Below are positions 1 through 7,310 of a stretch of 10,134 bases of DNA, one piece after another. The DNA is from Clostridiales bacterium (GTDB lineage: Bacteria; Bacillota; Clostridia; Oscillospirales; Oscillospiraceae). The stretch's first letter is position 1. Each line of letters opens with the position of its first letter. The notes beneath the pieces were generated by a model. It was not told the DNA's origin. It did no database searches and saw only the letters and a list, made by a program, of their open reading frames with translations. The DNA is taken from NCBI GenBank assembly GCA_019421525.1, contig JAHZFC010000079.1, positions 1-10,134 of the forward strand, in the 5' to 3' direction. Made by a program: the position numbers and the translations under genes.

Positions 1-1474
<1,474 letters not shown>

Positions 1475-1477
1475 GAA

Positions 1478-1496
1478 GCGCGGAGGATAGACGCGC
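1478..1496 (+). other. Small stem-loop just after the dnaK stop
   Basis: GCGCG (1478-1482) can pair with CGCGC (1492-1496) around a 9-nt loop, four bases after the dnaK stop codon. It has no T-tract and is too weak to call a terminator. It is the first of four stem-loops in the dnaK-dnaJ spacer. Confidence 0.4.
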
Positions 1497-1518
1497 AGGG
1501 GAGCTTGGAGAGGAGCGA

Positions 1519-1561
1519 GGGCGAAAGACCAGGATCTGCCCAGCAGATCTGTGTTTTGCCC
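1519..1561 (+). other. Long imperfect hairpin in the dnaK-dnaJ spacer
   Basis: The apical stem is GATCTGC (1533-1539) with GCAGATC (1543-1549) around a CCA loop. The basal stem pairs GGGCGAAA (1519-1526) with TTTTGCCC (1554-1561), with one G-T wobble, and the two stems are separated by a mismatch and a small bulge. The T-run is part of the stem, so this is not a standard intrinsic terminator. It may be an mRNA processing or stability element between two chaperone cistrons that usually differ in abundance; that role is inference. Confidence 0.6.
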
Positions 1562-1630
1562 GAGACGGAGCGAAAGCGACCCGGCCGCGCGTCCGATCCG
1601 CAGCGTGACAGCATAGAACCATTTTGTATT

Positions 1631-1663
1631 CCGCGCGGGCGGGGCAGCGCCCTGCCTGCGCGG
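1631..1663 (+). other. Very strong 15-bp hairpin in the dnaK-dnaJ spacer
   Basis: CCGCGCGGGCGGGGC (1631-1645) pairs with 1649-1663 over 15 consecutive positions, 13 Watson-Crick and two G-T, around the 3-nt loop AGC. It is flanked by TATT upstream and TATCTT downstream. The stem is GC-rich enough to be stable, but no proper T-tract follows, so full termination is unlikely. Partial attenuation or blocking of 3' exonucleases behind dnaK are possible roles. Confidence 0.7.
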
Positions 1664-1681
1664 TATCTTGCCCCACAGCAA

Positions 1682-1752
1682 ATTAGGAGGTCGGGGGCAG
1701 ACAGCGGCCAGCCCTGCGGGCGGGCCCATGAGCGCTTCCCTACCCTCCTAAT
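1682..1752 (+). promoter_or_regulatory. Structured dnaJ leader with a sequestered AGGAGG
   Basis: ATTAGGAGG (1682-1690) is perfectly complementary to CCTCCTAAT (1744-1752). Inside this, G-rich 1693-1697 can pair with 1737-1741, and a further hairpin forms at 1706-1726 (GGCC/GGCC and GCCC/GGGC around TGC). The element ends 19 nt before the dnaJ ATG. It contains the only perfect Shine-Dalgarno-like hexamer in the spacer (1685-1690), buried in the outer stem, while dnaJ itself has only weak ribosome-site candidates (AGGAAAG at 1753-1759, GGTGGA at 1762-1767). Pairing is read directly from the sequence; any thermosensor or translational control role is inference. Confidence 0.55.
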
Positions 1753-1771
1753 AGGAAAGTTGGTGGACCAT

Positions 1772-2938
1772 ATGCCTGAACAAAAACGAGATTACTATGA
1801 AGTCCTGGGGGTGTCCCGCACCGCCACGGACGATGAACTGAAGAAAGCCTACCGGAAGCTGGCCAAGCAGTACCACCCGGACATGAACCCGGGCAACAAG
1901 GAGGCTGAGGCCAAGTTCAAGGAGATCAACGAGGCCTACGAGGTGCTGTCCGACAAGGATAAGCGGGCCAAGTACGACCAGTTCGGCCACGCCGGGGTCG
2001 ACCCCAACTTCGGGGCCGGAGGCGGCGGCTTCGGCGGCTTCGACATGGGGGACATCGACCTGGGGGACATCTTCGGGTCCTTCTTCGGCGGGGGCGGCTT
2101 CGGCGGCTTCGGCGGCAGCCAGCGGCGGGCCGACCCCAACGCCCCCAAGCGGGGGGCCTCCCTGCGGGCCAGCCTGACCATCTCCTTCCAGGAGGCCATG
2201 ACCGGCGTGGACAAGGAGATCAGCCTCACCCGCACCGAGAACTGCGACACCTGCCACGGCACCGGCTGTGCCGCCGGCACCACGGCGGAGATCTGCCCCA
2301 CCTGCCACGGCACCGGCCAGGTGCGCATCCAGCGGGGGGGCGGCGGCTTCGCCTTCACCACCACCTCCCCCTGCTCCAACTGCCACGGCACCGGCAAGAT
2401 CATCCATCAGCCCTGTCCCGACTGCCACGGGGACGGCCAGGTGCGCAAGCAGAAAAAGATCCGGGTCCATATCCCCGCGGGCATCGACGACGGACAGACC
2501 ATCTCCATGCGCGGCCAGGGCAACGGCGGCCAGAACGGCGGCCCCGCCGGCGACCTGCTGATCACTGTCTCCGTCATCCCGGACCCCCGGTTCGAGCGGG
2601 ACGGCTATGACCTGTACCTGGAGCAGCCGGTGAGCTTCACCCAGGCGGCCCTGGGCGCGGAGCTCCAGATTGACACCATCGACGGCAAGGTGAAATATAA
2701 CCTCCCCGCCGGCACCCAGACGGGCACTACCTTCCGCCTGCGGGGCAAGGGCGTGCCCACGGTCAACAGCCGTGGCCGGGGCGACCAGTACGTCACCGTG
2801 CGGATCACCGTGCCCACCAACCTCACCGCCGAGCAGCGGGACGCCTTGAGCCGGTTTGCCGAGGCCATGGGGGAAGGGGCGGTCACCCACAGTACGCCGG
2901 TAAAGGATTTCTTTGAGAAAAAGAAGAAGAGAAAATAA
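1772..2938 (+). CDS. dnaJ: Chaperone protein DnaJ (Hsp40, type I)
   Basis: Co-chaperone that delivers unfolded clients to DnaK and stimulates its ATPase. The 388-residue protein has the normal length and full type I architecture. The J-domain spans about 6-70 with the essential HPD at 35-37. A Gly/Phe-rich linker follows (about 81-115, containing DIFGSFFGG). Four CxxCxGxG zinc motifs begin at Cys158, Cys175, Cys201 and Cys215; the last reads CPDCHGDG. Next come the C-terminal client-binding and dimerisation domains (IPAGIDDGQTI, GDLLITVSV, GTTFRLRGKGVP). It ends in a basic tail, EKKKKRK. The open frame extends upstream to 1505, but the ATG at 1772 gives the standard N-terminus (MPEQKRDYYEVLGV), and upstream sequence is spacer. 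It lies 297 bp behind dnaK, an unusually long and structured gap for this pair. A terminator-like hairpin follows. Confidence 0.97.
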   Translation: MPEQKRDYYEVLGVSRTATDDELKKAYRKLAKQYHPDMNPGNKEAEAKFKEINEAYEVLSDKDKRAKYDQFGHAGVDPNFGAGGGGFGGFDMGDIDLGDIFGSFFGGGGFGGFGGSQRRADPNAPKRGASLRASLTISFQEAMTGVDKEISLTRTENCDTCHGTGCAAGTTAEICPTCHGTGQVRIQRGGGGFAFTTTSPCSNCHGTGKIIHQPCPDCHGDGQVRKQKKIRVHIPAGIDDGQTISMRGQGNGGQNGGPAGDLLITVSVIPDPRFERDGYDLYLEQPVSFTQAALGAELQIDTIDGKVKYNLPAGTQTGTTFRLRGKGVPTVNSRGRGDQYVTVRITVPTNLTAEQRDALSRFAEAMGEGAVTHSTPVKDFFEKKKKRK

Positions 2939-2950
2939 GTGTGATCTCCT

Positions 2951-3005
2951 GGCCTCGGCCAGCTCGCTGGATGAGCTGCCGGGGCCTCCTTCTATCCCAT
3001 TTTTC
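2951..3005 (+). terminator. Probable intrinsic terminator after dnaJ
   Basis: Arm 2951-2965 pairs with 2973-2986 over about 14 bp (GGCC, T-G wobble, CGGC, one bulged C, then AGCTC with GAGCT) around a 7-nt loop. It starts 12 bases after the dnaJ stop. The following sequence is pyrimidine-rich (TCCTTCTATCCC) and reaches a run of five T only at 3000-3004, so the terminator is plausible but not textbook. It separates the chaperone unit from the next gene, which has its own promoter. Confidence 0.6.
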
Positions 3006-3055
3006 GGGCCTTCCTGTCCTCCAAAAAAGTTTTCGTCATTTTTCTCAAATCCGGG

Positions 3056-3084
3056 TTGCCAAGCCCCGGGTTTTATTATATAAT
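3056..3084 (+). promoter_or_regulatory. Sigma-A-type promoter of the EF-G-like gene
   Basis: TTGCCA (3056-3061), a 17-bp spacer, and a perfect TATAAT (3079-3084) form a strong vegetative promoter. The expected start near 3091 gives a leader of about 60 nt. CCGGG (3051-3055) and CCCGG (3065-3069) form an inverted repeat around the -35 box, which could be incidental GC symmetry or a binding site. AAGGAG at 3137-3142 is the ribosome site for the ATG at 3154. Confidence 0.8.
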
Positions 3085-3153
3085 TGTCAATGATGGCTGA
3101 CGGGCCCCCTGCCCTGCTAGCCCACCCTCAAATCGTAAGGAGTGGAACAAGTT

Positions 3154-5226
3154 ATGAGCTATTCTCCGCAAAACATCCGAAATATCTGCCTGTTGGGACA
3201 CGGTGGTAACGGAAAGACCACCCTCGTCGAGAGCTTTCTCTACCTGACCGGCGGAAGCGACCGCATGGGCAGGACCTCCGAGGGGAACACCGTCTGTGAC
3301 TATGATCCGGAGGAGATCAAGCGGCAGATCTCCATCTCCGCCGCTGTCGCCCCCGTGGAATATAACGGCTGCAAGATCAACGTGCTGGACACCCCGGGCA
3401 ACTTCGACTTTGCCGGCGAGGTGGCCGAGTGCCTGTCCGTGGCCGACGCGGGCATCCTGGTTTGCGCGGCCAAGGGCGGCCTGTCCGTGGGCACGGAGCG
3501 GGCCTGGAAATACCTGTCTGAGCGGAAGATGCCCCGCATCGTCTACATCTCCAAGATGGACGAGGACAATGTGGACTACAACTCCGCCTTCAACACCCTC
3601 CGGGAGTATTTCGGCAAGAACATCGCCCCTCTGGTGGTGCCCATCTGGGACGAGAACAAGCAGGTCACCGGCATCGTGGACGTGCTCCACAAGCGGGCCT
3701 ACGAGGTCCGGGACGGCAAGCGCACCGAGATCCCCGTCCCCGAGGACAAGGTGTCCGTGGTGGACGAGATCTACGGCCAGCTCATGGAGTCCGTGGCCGA
3801 GACCAGCGAGGAGTTCATGGATAAGTTCTTCTCCGGCGAGGAGTTCACCTACGCCGAGATCACCCAGGGCCTGAAGGCGGGCGTCAAGGACGGCTCCCTG
3901 GTCCCCGTCATCTGCGGCTCCGCCTACACCGGCCTTGGCACCATCGCCCTTCTGAACGCCATCGTGGACCTGCTGCCCGCCCCCACCGAGGCCGCTCCCA
4001 TCGAGGCCCTGGACGAGAACGGCGACCCCATGGAGTTCATCGTCTCCGCCGGCGCCGTCCCCGCCGCCTTCGTGTTCAAGACCGTGGCCGACCAGTACGG
4101 CAAGTACTCTTTGGTGAAGGTCATCTCCGGCTCCCTCACCCCCGACATGGCCCTGGTCAACGCCACCACCGGCCAGAACGAGAAGCTGGGCCGGCTGTAC
4201 CTGATGAAGGGCAAAAAGACCGAGGAGGTCAAGGAGCTGACCTGCGGCGACATCGGCGCCATCGGCAAGATGGATAAGCTCAAGACCGGGGATACTCTGT
4301 ACGATCCCCGCAAATACGTCAAGCTGCCCCCCATCCCCTTTGCCGAGCCCAACTACTCCAAGGCCATCTCTCCCAAGACCCGGGGACAGGACGACAAGAT
4401 CGCCGCCGGCCTTTCCCGCCTCAACGAAGAGGACCCCACCTTTACCGTGGTCAACAACGGTGAGACCCACCAGATGGTGCTCACCACCGCCGGCGACATC
4501 CAGACCGACGTGCTGGTGTCCAAGCTGAAGAACCGCTTCGGCGTGGAGGCCGAGCTGAAGGAGCCCCGGGTGGCCTACCGGGAGAAGATCCGCAAGACCG
4601 TGTCCAAGCAGGGCCGCCACAAGAAGCAGACCGGCGGCTCCGGCCAGTTCGGCGACGTGTGGATCCGGTTCGAGCCCAACCCCGACAGTGAAGAGCCCGT
4701 CTTTGCCGAGGAGGTGTTCGGCGGCTCCGTGCCCAAGAACTTCTTCCCCGCGGTGGAGAAGGGCATCAAGGAGGCCTGCCTCCACGGCGTGCTGGCGGGC
4801 TACCCGGTGGTCAACCTGAAGGCCGTGCTGTACGACGGGAGCTACCACCCCGTGGACTCCTCGGAGATCGCCTTCAAGACCGCCGCCCAGCTGGCCTACA
4901 AGGCCGCCCTGCCCGAGGCCAACCCCGTGCTGCTCGAGCCGGTGGGCGAGCTGAAGGTCACCGTGCCCGACAGCTACATGGGCGACGTCATCGGCGACCT
5001 CAATAAGCGCCGGGGCCGCGTCATGGGGATGGATCCCCAGAGCGACGGCACCCAGGTCATCACCGCCGAGGTGCCCATGGCTGAGATGACCACCTATGCC
5101 ATCGACCTGCGGGCCATGACCCAGTCCCGCGGCTCCTTCACCTTCCACTTCGTCCGCTACGAGGACTGCCCTCCCGCGGCTCAGGAGAAGGCCATCGCCG
5201 CGGCCAAGGCCATGGCGGAGGAATAA
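3154..5226 (+). CDS. fusA: Elongation factor G-like translational GTPase (EF-G2 type paralogue)
   Basis: A 690-residue protein of EF-G length and layout, expected to act on the ribosome in the cytoplasm. GTPase motifs are G1 GHGGNGKTT (15-23), G3 DTPGN (79-83), G4 SKMD (133-136) and G5 GSA (255-257). Domain II and III sequence follows. Domain IV carries TGGSGQFG (493-500) and the tip segment DGSYHPVDSSE (561-571), in which the translocation-linked His (565) is kept. Domain V ends with QSRGSFTFHF. Canonical EF-G has AHIDAGKTT, DTPGH and NKMD; here the His next to the GTP gamma-phosphate is Asn83 and NKMD is SKMD. These changes suit the EF-G2 paralogue family better than housekeeping fusA of the str operon, so the symbol is a family label. 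ATG 3154 is preferred to GTG 3142, which lies in the ribosome site AAGGAG. Its last 63 bases recur downstream. Confidence 0.9.
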   Translation: MSYSPQNIRNICLLGHGGNGKTTLVESFLYLTGGSDRMGRTSEGNTVCDYDPEEIKRQISISAAVAPVEYNGCKINVLDTPGNFDFAGEVAECLSVADAGILVCAAKGGLSVGTERAWKYLSERKMPRIVYISKMDEDNVDYNSAFNTLREYFGKNIAPLVVPIWDENKQVTGIVDVLHKRAYEVRDGKRTEIPVPEDKVSVVDEIYGQLMESVAETSEEFMDKFFSGEEFTYAEITQGLKAGVKDGSLVPVICGSAYTGLGTIALLNAIVDLLPAPTEAAPIEALDENGDPMEFIVSAGAVPAAFVFKTVADQYGKYSLVKVISGSLTPDMALVNATTGQNEKLGRLYLMKGKKTEEVKELTCGDIGAIGKMDKLKTGDTLYDPRKYVKLPPIPFAEPNYSKAISPKTRGQDDKIAAGLSRLNEEDPTFTVVNNGETHQMVLTTAGDIQTDVLVSKLKNRFGVEAELKEPRVAYREKIRKTVSKQGRHKKQTGGSGQFGDVWIRFEPNPDSEEPVFAEEVFGGSVPKNFFPAVEKGIKEACLHGVLAGYPVVNLKAVLYDGSYHPVDSSEIAFKTAAQLAYKAALPEANPVLLEPVGELKVTVPDSYMGDVIGDLNKRRGRVMGMDPQSDGTQVITAEVPMAEMTTYAIDLRAMTQSRGSFTFHFVRYEDCPPAAQEKAIAAAKAMAEE

Positions 5227-5227
5227 A
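5163..5227 (+). repeat. 65-bp direct repeat, copy 1 (native 3' end of EF-G-like gene)
   Basis: This segment encodes the last 20 residues (DCPPAAQEKAIAAAKAMAEE), the stop codon and one further base. It is identical, base for base, to 5427-5491, 264 bp downstream. Flanks on both sides differ from those of copy 2, so the repeat has sharp limits. Confidence 0.95.
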
Positions 5228-5239
5228 GCCAGACACCAG

Positions 5240-5272
5240 GAATCCCGCCCCAGCTGGGGCGGGATTCTTTTT
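5240..5272 (+). terminator. Intrinsic terminator of the EF-G-like gene
   Basis: A perfect 12-bp stem (GAATCCCGCCCC at 5240-5251 with 5256-5267), a 4-nt AGCT loop and a run of five T (5268-5272) begin 13 bases after the stop codon. This is a textbook rho-independent terminator. A very similar stem (CCCGCCCC / GGGGCGGG) recurs at 5503-5534 behind repeat copy 2. Confidence 0.95.
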
Positions 5273-5440
5273 CGGGCGGGCAGTCCTCGTAGGCGCGACA
5301 GCGCCCCGGCGCTTTTGCGCCGCAAATTCGCAGCACAGCGGAGAATTTCCGCAGGGCGGATCCACTCCGCCCGAGGATGCTGGTCCTCCCCGGAGGGGCC
5401 CCGCGCAGTCCTCTGCGCGGGGAATGGGACTGCCCTCCCG
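5273..5440. repeat. Palindrome-dense insert bounded by 14-bp inverted repeats
   Basis: The left end CGGGCGGGCAGTCC (5273-5286) is the reverse complement of 5427-5440 with 13 of 14 bases matching, giving a 168-bp unit with MITE-like ends. The left end extends further: 5273-5292 is an inverted near-copy (19 of 20) of the EF-G gene at 5157-5176, so the sequence is of fusA origin. Inside are hairpins at 5307-5322 (CGGCGC/GCGCCG, TTTT loop), 5338-5352 (GCGGA/TCCGC), 5354-5372 (GGGCGGA/TCCGCCC), 5385-5396 (CCTCC/GGAGG) and 5399-5422 (10 perfect bp, TCCT loop). No credible coding sequence is present. Calling it a mobile element is inference; repeat formation by template switching is an alternative. 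Confidence 0.55.
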
Positions 5441-5491
5441 CGGCTCAGGAGAAGGCCATCGCCGCGGCCAAGGCCATGGCGGAGGAATAAA
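5427..5491 (+). pseudogene. 65-bp direct repeat, copy 2: orphan 3' fragment of the EF-G-like gene
   Basis: An exact duplicate of 5163-5227, including the stop codon, in the same phase (offset 264 = 88 codons) but separated from the gene by its stop. It has no start signal or promoter and cannot make a product by itself. A terminator follows at 5503-5534, as behind the real gene end. Perfect identity despite the lack of coding constraint suggests a recent event or ongoing gene conversion. It could be an att-like junction left by an element that entered at the gene's 3' end. Confidence 0.85.
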
Positions 5492-5502
5492 CGTCAAATA
5501 TC

Positions 5503-5535
5503 AAAGATCCCGCCCCTGTTGGGGCGGGATCTTTT
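5503..5535. terminator. Second intrinsic terminator, behind the orphan fragment
   Basis: A perfect 14-bp stem (AAAGATCCCGCCCC at 5503-5516 with 5521-5534), a TGTT loop and TTTT at its 3' edge. A-rich and T-rich arm ends make it potentially bidirectional, useful between convergent genes. The central eight pairs match terminator 1 (5240-5272); loop and outer bases differ. Confidence 0.85.
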
Positions 5536-5537
5536 GT

Positions 5538-5648
5538 GAGCAGCACTTTCTGTTGCTCTATGCGTCAAATGCCTCGCAGAGTTCGCGCCCACAGGCGCGA
5601 ATCGATTGAAGCCTGTTTTCGGCCGCGACATGTGCGTGGACGAAAACA
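5538..5648. other. Three stem-loops in the convergent spacer
   Basis: Read 5' to 3': 5538-5558 (GAGCAGCA with TGTTGCTC, one G-T pair, 5-nt loop), 5582-5601 (TTCGCGCC with GGCGCGAA, CACA loop, 8 perfect bp), and 5614-5648 (TGTTTTCG with CGAAAACA, 8 perfect bp around 19 nt). No coding sequence or promoter is apparent here. Confidence 0.65.
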
Positions 5649-5664
5649 CTTCTCGGCCCGCAAA

Positions 5665-5701
5665 CGTGCGCACTGGTCGTCTCTGACGGACAGTGCGTGC
5701 G
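5665..5701. other. Two-tier hairpin in the convergent spacer
   Basis: The outer stem 5665-5675 pairs with 5691-5701 over 11 positions, two of them G-T (core CGCACTG / CAGTGCG). The enclosed 15 nt contain a second stem CGTC (5678-5681) with GACG (5685-5688) around TCT. Confidence 0.6.
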
Positions 5702-5718
5702 CTGCAGCGGGCCTCTTT

Positions 5719-5820
5719 CGCCGGGGATGGGGCTTTGTCCCCGGCGAGAGCCTGTCGAAAATACGTTTTCGACAGGCTCTGCACAGGGCCCCGCCGGACT
5801 GATCCGGCGGGGCCCTGTGC
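5719..5820. repeat. Three abutting perfect hairpins; probable htrA-side terminator block
   Basis: Three palindromes follow each other with no spacer. The first is 5719-5746 (CGCCGGGGA / TCCCCGGCG, 9 bp). The second is 5747-5780 (AGAGCCTGTCGAAAA and its exact complement, 15 bp, TACG loop). The third is 5781-5820 (GCACAGGGCCCCGCCGGA and its exact complement, 18 bp, CTGA loop). On the minus strand they start 35 nt after the htrA stop, so the third is met first and probably ends the htrA transcript, although no T-run follows it. All pairings are perfect Watson-Crick. Confidence 0.8.
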
Positions 5821-5855
5821 GTTATGAGAGAGATACAGGAGGTAGGAAGAAGATA

Positions 5856-7220
5856 TCAGTTGAAGAAGTAGTCCCAGGGGTTGTAGTACTGGTTACCCTG
5901 GCTGTCCTGGCTGCTGGTCTCCTGGGGAGCAGAGTCCTGCTGGCTGCTGCTCTGGGTGTTGGTCTGCTCATCAAAGGTCAGGGACAGGGACAGCTCCTGT
6001 CCGGCGCGGTAGACTGTCACGGTGACGGTGTCCCCTGCCCGGTAGCTGTTCTTCACCGAGGAGAGCTGGGATACGCTGGTGATGTCGGTGTCGTCGATCT
6101 TGGTGATGATATCGCCCTGCTGGATGCCGGCGGTCTCGGCGCAGGAGCCAGCAGTGACACTGCGCACATACACCCCTGTGGGCCAGCCGTACATCTGGGC
6201 GGTGCTGGAGTCGATGTTGCTCACTTCAATGCCCATGTTGGGCCGGCCGGTGACATAGCCGTACTGCATGTAGTCGGTGATGATGTCGATGACGTCGTTG
6301 ATGGGGATGGCAAAGCCGATGCCCTCGATGGAGGCGCTGGAACTGCCGTCGTTGTTGGACAGCTTGGCGGAGGTGATTCCCACCACCTGGCCGTACTTGT
6401 TGAACAGCGGGCCGCCGGAGTTGCCGGAGTTGATGGTGCAGTCGGTCTGGATCATGTTCATGACCGTGCCGTCGCTCATGGTGACGGTGCGGCCCACTCC
6501 GGACACATAGCCGGAGGTCTGGGAGAAGGAGTAGCTGCCCAGGGCGTTGCCGATGGTGGACACCTGCTCACCCACCACCAGGCTGTCGGAATCGCCCAGC
6601 ACCACAGGGGTCAGGCCGGACACGTCGATCTTCAGCACCGCCACGTCGTTGAGCTCCTCGCCGCCGATGTAGGTGGCGTCATAGGTGTCGCCGTTGAACA
6701 GGGTGACCTGGATGGAGGAGGAGTCGCTGATCACGTGGTAGTTGGTGACGATGTAGCCGTCCTCGCTGATGATGAAACCGGAGCCGGCGGAGGTGGCCTG
6801 GTAGGTCTGCCAGCCCTGCTGCACCGTGGTCTGGGCGTTGATGTTCACGCAGGAATTGGCGTAGGCAGCGTAGATCTCCTCCAGGGACATCTCGGTCTGA
6901 CCGTCGGCCTGCTGGACGTTCACCTGGGTGGTGGGGGTGTTGTTCTGGTAGATGGTGGTGGAACCGGAGGGGCCGCTGGTCAGGGCGCTGTAGGCCGCCG
7001 CGCCGCCCACGCCCGCGCCGCCGCCGATCAGGGCGCAGCACAGGACCAAAGCGACCACTTTGCCCGCCCCCTTGCGGCTCTTCTTGGGCTTGCGCTGGGG
7101 TGCCTCCGGGCCGGATGTGGCGCCGGCCTGAGGGTTGGTGTAACTGTAATGATACGTTCCGCTGTCACTGTCCCAGTTGGCGGAGCCGTTGATGTTATTG
7201 TTGTTGTCGTAAGGATACAT
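5856..7220 (-). CDS. htrA: Membrane-anchored HtrA/DegP-type serine protease with PDZ domain (S1C family)
   Basis: Envelope quality-control protease that degrades misfolded extracytoplasmic proteins. The 454-residue protein has a polar, Asn-rich cytoplasmic N-terminus (MYPYDNNNNINGS), a basic stretch (KPKKSRK, 44-50) and one membrane segment (about 54-80). It continues with a low-complexity linker and a trypsin-like domain with the full triad: His162 in TNYHV, Asp192 in NDVAVLKID, and Ser268 in SGNSGGPL. A PDZ domain (about 348-416; GVYVRSV, AGIQQGDIITKID) is followed by a Ser/Gln-rich tail ending YYNPWDYFFN. The ATG at 7220 has AAGGAG eight bases upstream, on the minus strand at 7234-7229; a GTG at 7229 would overlap that site and is rejected. 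It has its own promoter 3' of the AI-2E gene and converges on the EF-G gene. Identity is clear; the choice among htrA, htrB and degP names is arbitrary. Confidence 0.95.
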   Translation of the reverse strand: MYPYDNNNNINGSANWDSDSGTYHYSYTNPQAGATSGPEAPQRKPKKSRKGAGKVVALVLCCALIGGGAGVGGAAAYSALTSGPSGSTTIYQNNTPTTQVNVQQADGQTEMSLEEIYAAYANSCVNINAQTTVQQGWQTYQATSAGSGFIISEDGYIVTNYHVISDSSSIQVTLFNGDTYDATYIGGEELNDVAVLKIDVSGLTPVVLGDSDSLVVGEQVSTIGNALGSYSFSQTSGYVSGVGRTVTMSDGTVMNMIQTDCTINSGNSGGPLFNKYGQVVGITSAKLSNNDGSSSASIEGIGFAIPINDVIDIITDYMQYGYVTGRPNMGIEVSNIDSSTAQMYGWPTGVYVRSVTAGSCAETAGIQQGDIITKIDDTDITSVSQLSSVKNSYRAGDTVTVTVYRAGQELSLSLTFDEQTNTQSSSQQDSAPQETSSQDSQGNQYYNPWDYFFN

Positions 7221-7245
7221 AACACTCACTCCTTATCTGTTTGTG

Positions 7246-7273
7246 AGTATAAGGTACAACGAAAATGTGTCGA
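7246..7273 (-). promoter_or_regulatory. Promoter of htrA
   Basis: On the minus strand, TCGACA (7273-7268), a 16-bp spacer and TATACT (7251-7246) precede the gene, with a leader of about 20 nt before the ribosome site AAGGAG. One mismatch to each consensus hexamer. A small palindrome ATCAA-A-TTGAT lies just upstream (7288-7298). Confidence 0.65.
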
Positions 7274-7310
7274 CATTATGACCTAGTATCAAATTGATCA
7301 TGAACTTTGT

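Noticed and set aside
1605..1630. Possible internal dnaJ promoter, GTGACA with TGTATT
   Set aside because: The spacer is only 14 bp and the -10 matches at four of six, so support is too weak.
1505..1771. N-terminal extension of DnaJ to an upstream ATG
   Set aside because: The added 89 residues are unlike any DnaJ, cover the stem-loop spacer, and the ATG at 1772 gives the canonical N-terminus.
1748..2890. 380-codon minus-strand open frame opposite dnaJ
   Set aside because: Antisense shadow of dnaJ with low-complexity Ala/Gly/Val sequence.
3142..3153. GTG start four codons upstream for the EF-G-like gene
   Set aside because: That GTG overlaps the AAGGAG ribosome site, which serves the ATG at 3154.
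3076..5325. 749-codon minus-strand open frame opposite the EF-G gene
   Set aside because: It is the antisense of a conserved gene in a GC-rich genome, with His/Gly/Leu/Val-rich sequence, no family motifs and no ribosome site.
5273..5820. CRISPR array
   Set aside because: The repeated units are different palindromes with no constant direct repeat or regular spacers, and no cas genes are present.
5697..7286. 529-codon plus-strand open frame opposite htrA
   Set aside because: Antisense of the protease; Gly/Val/Asp/His-rich translation, start inside a hairpin. AGGAGG at 5837-5842 has no nearby ATG or GTG in a sensible position.
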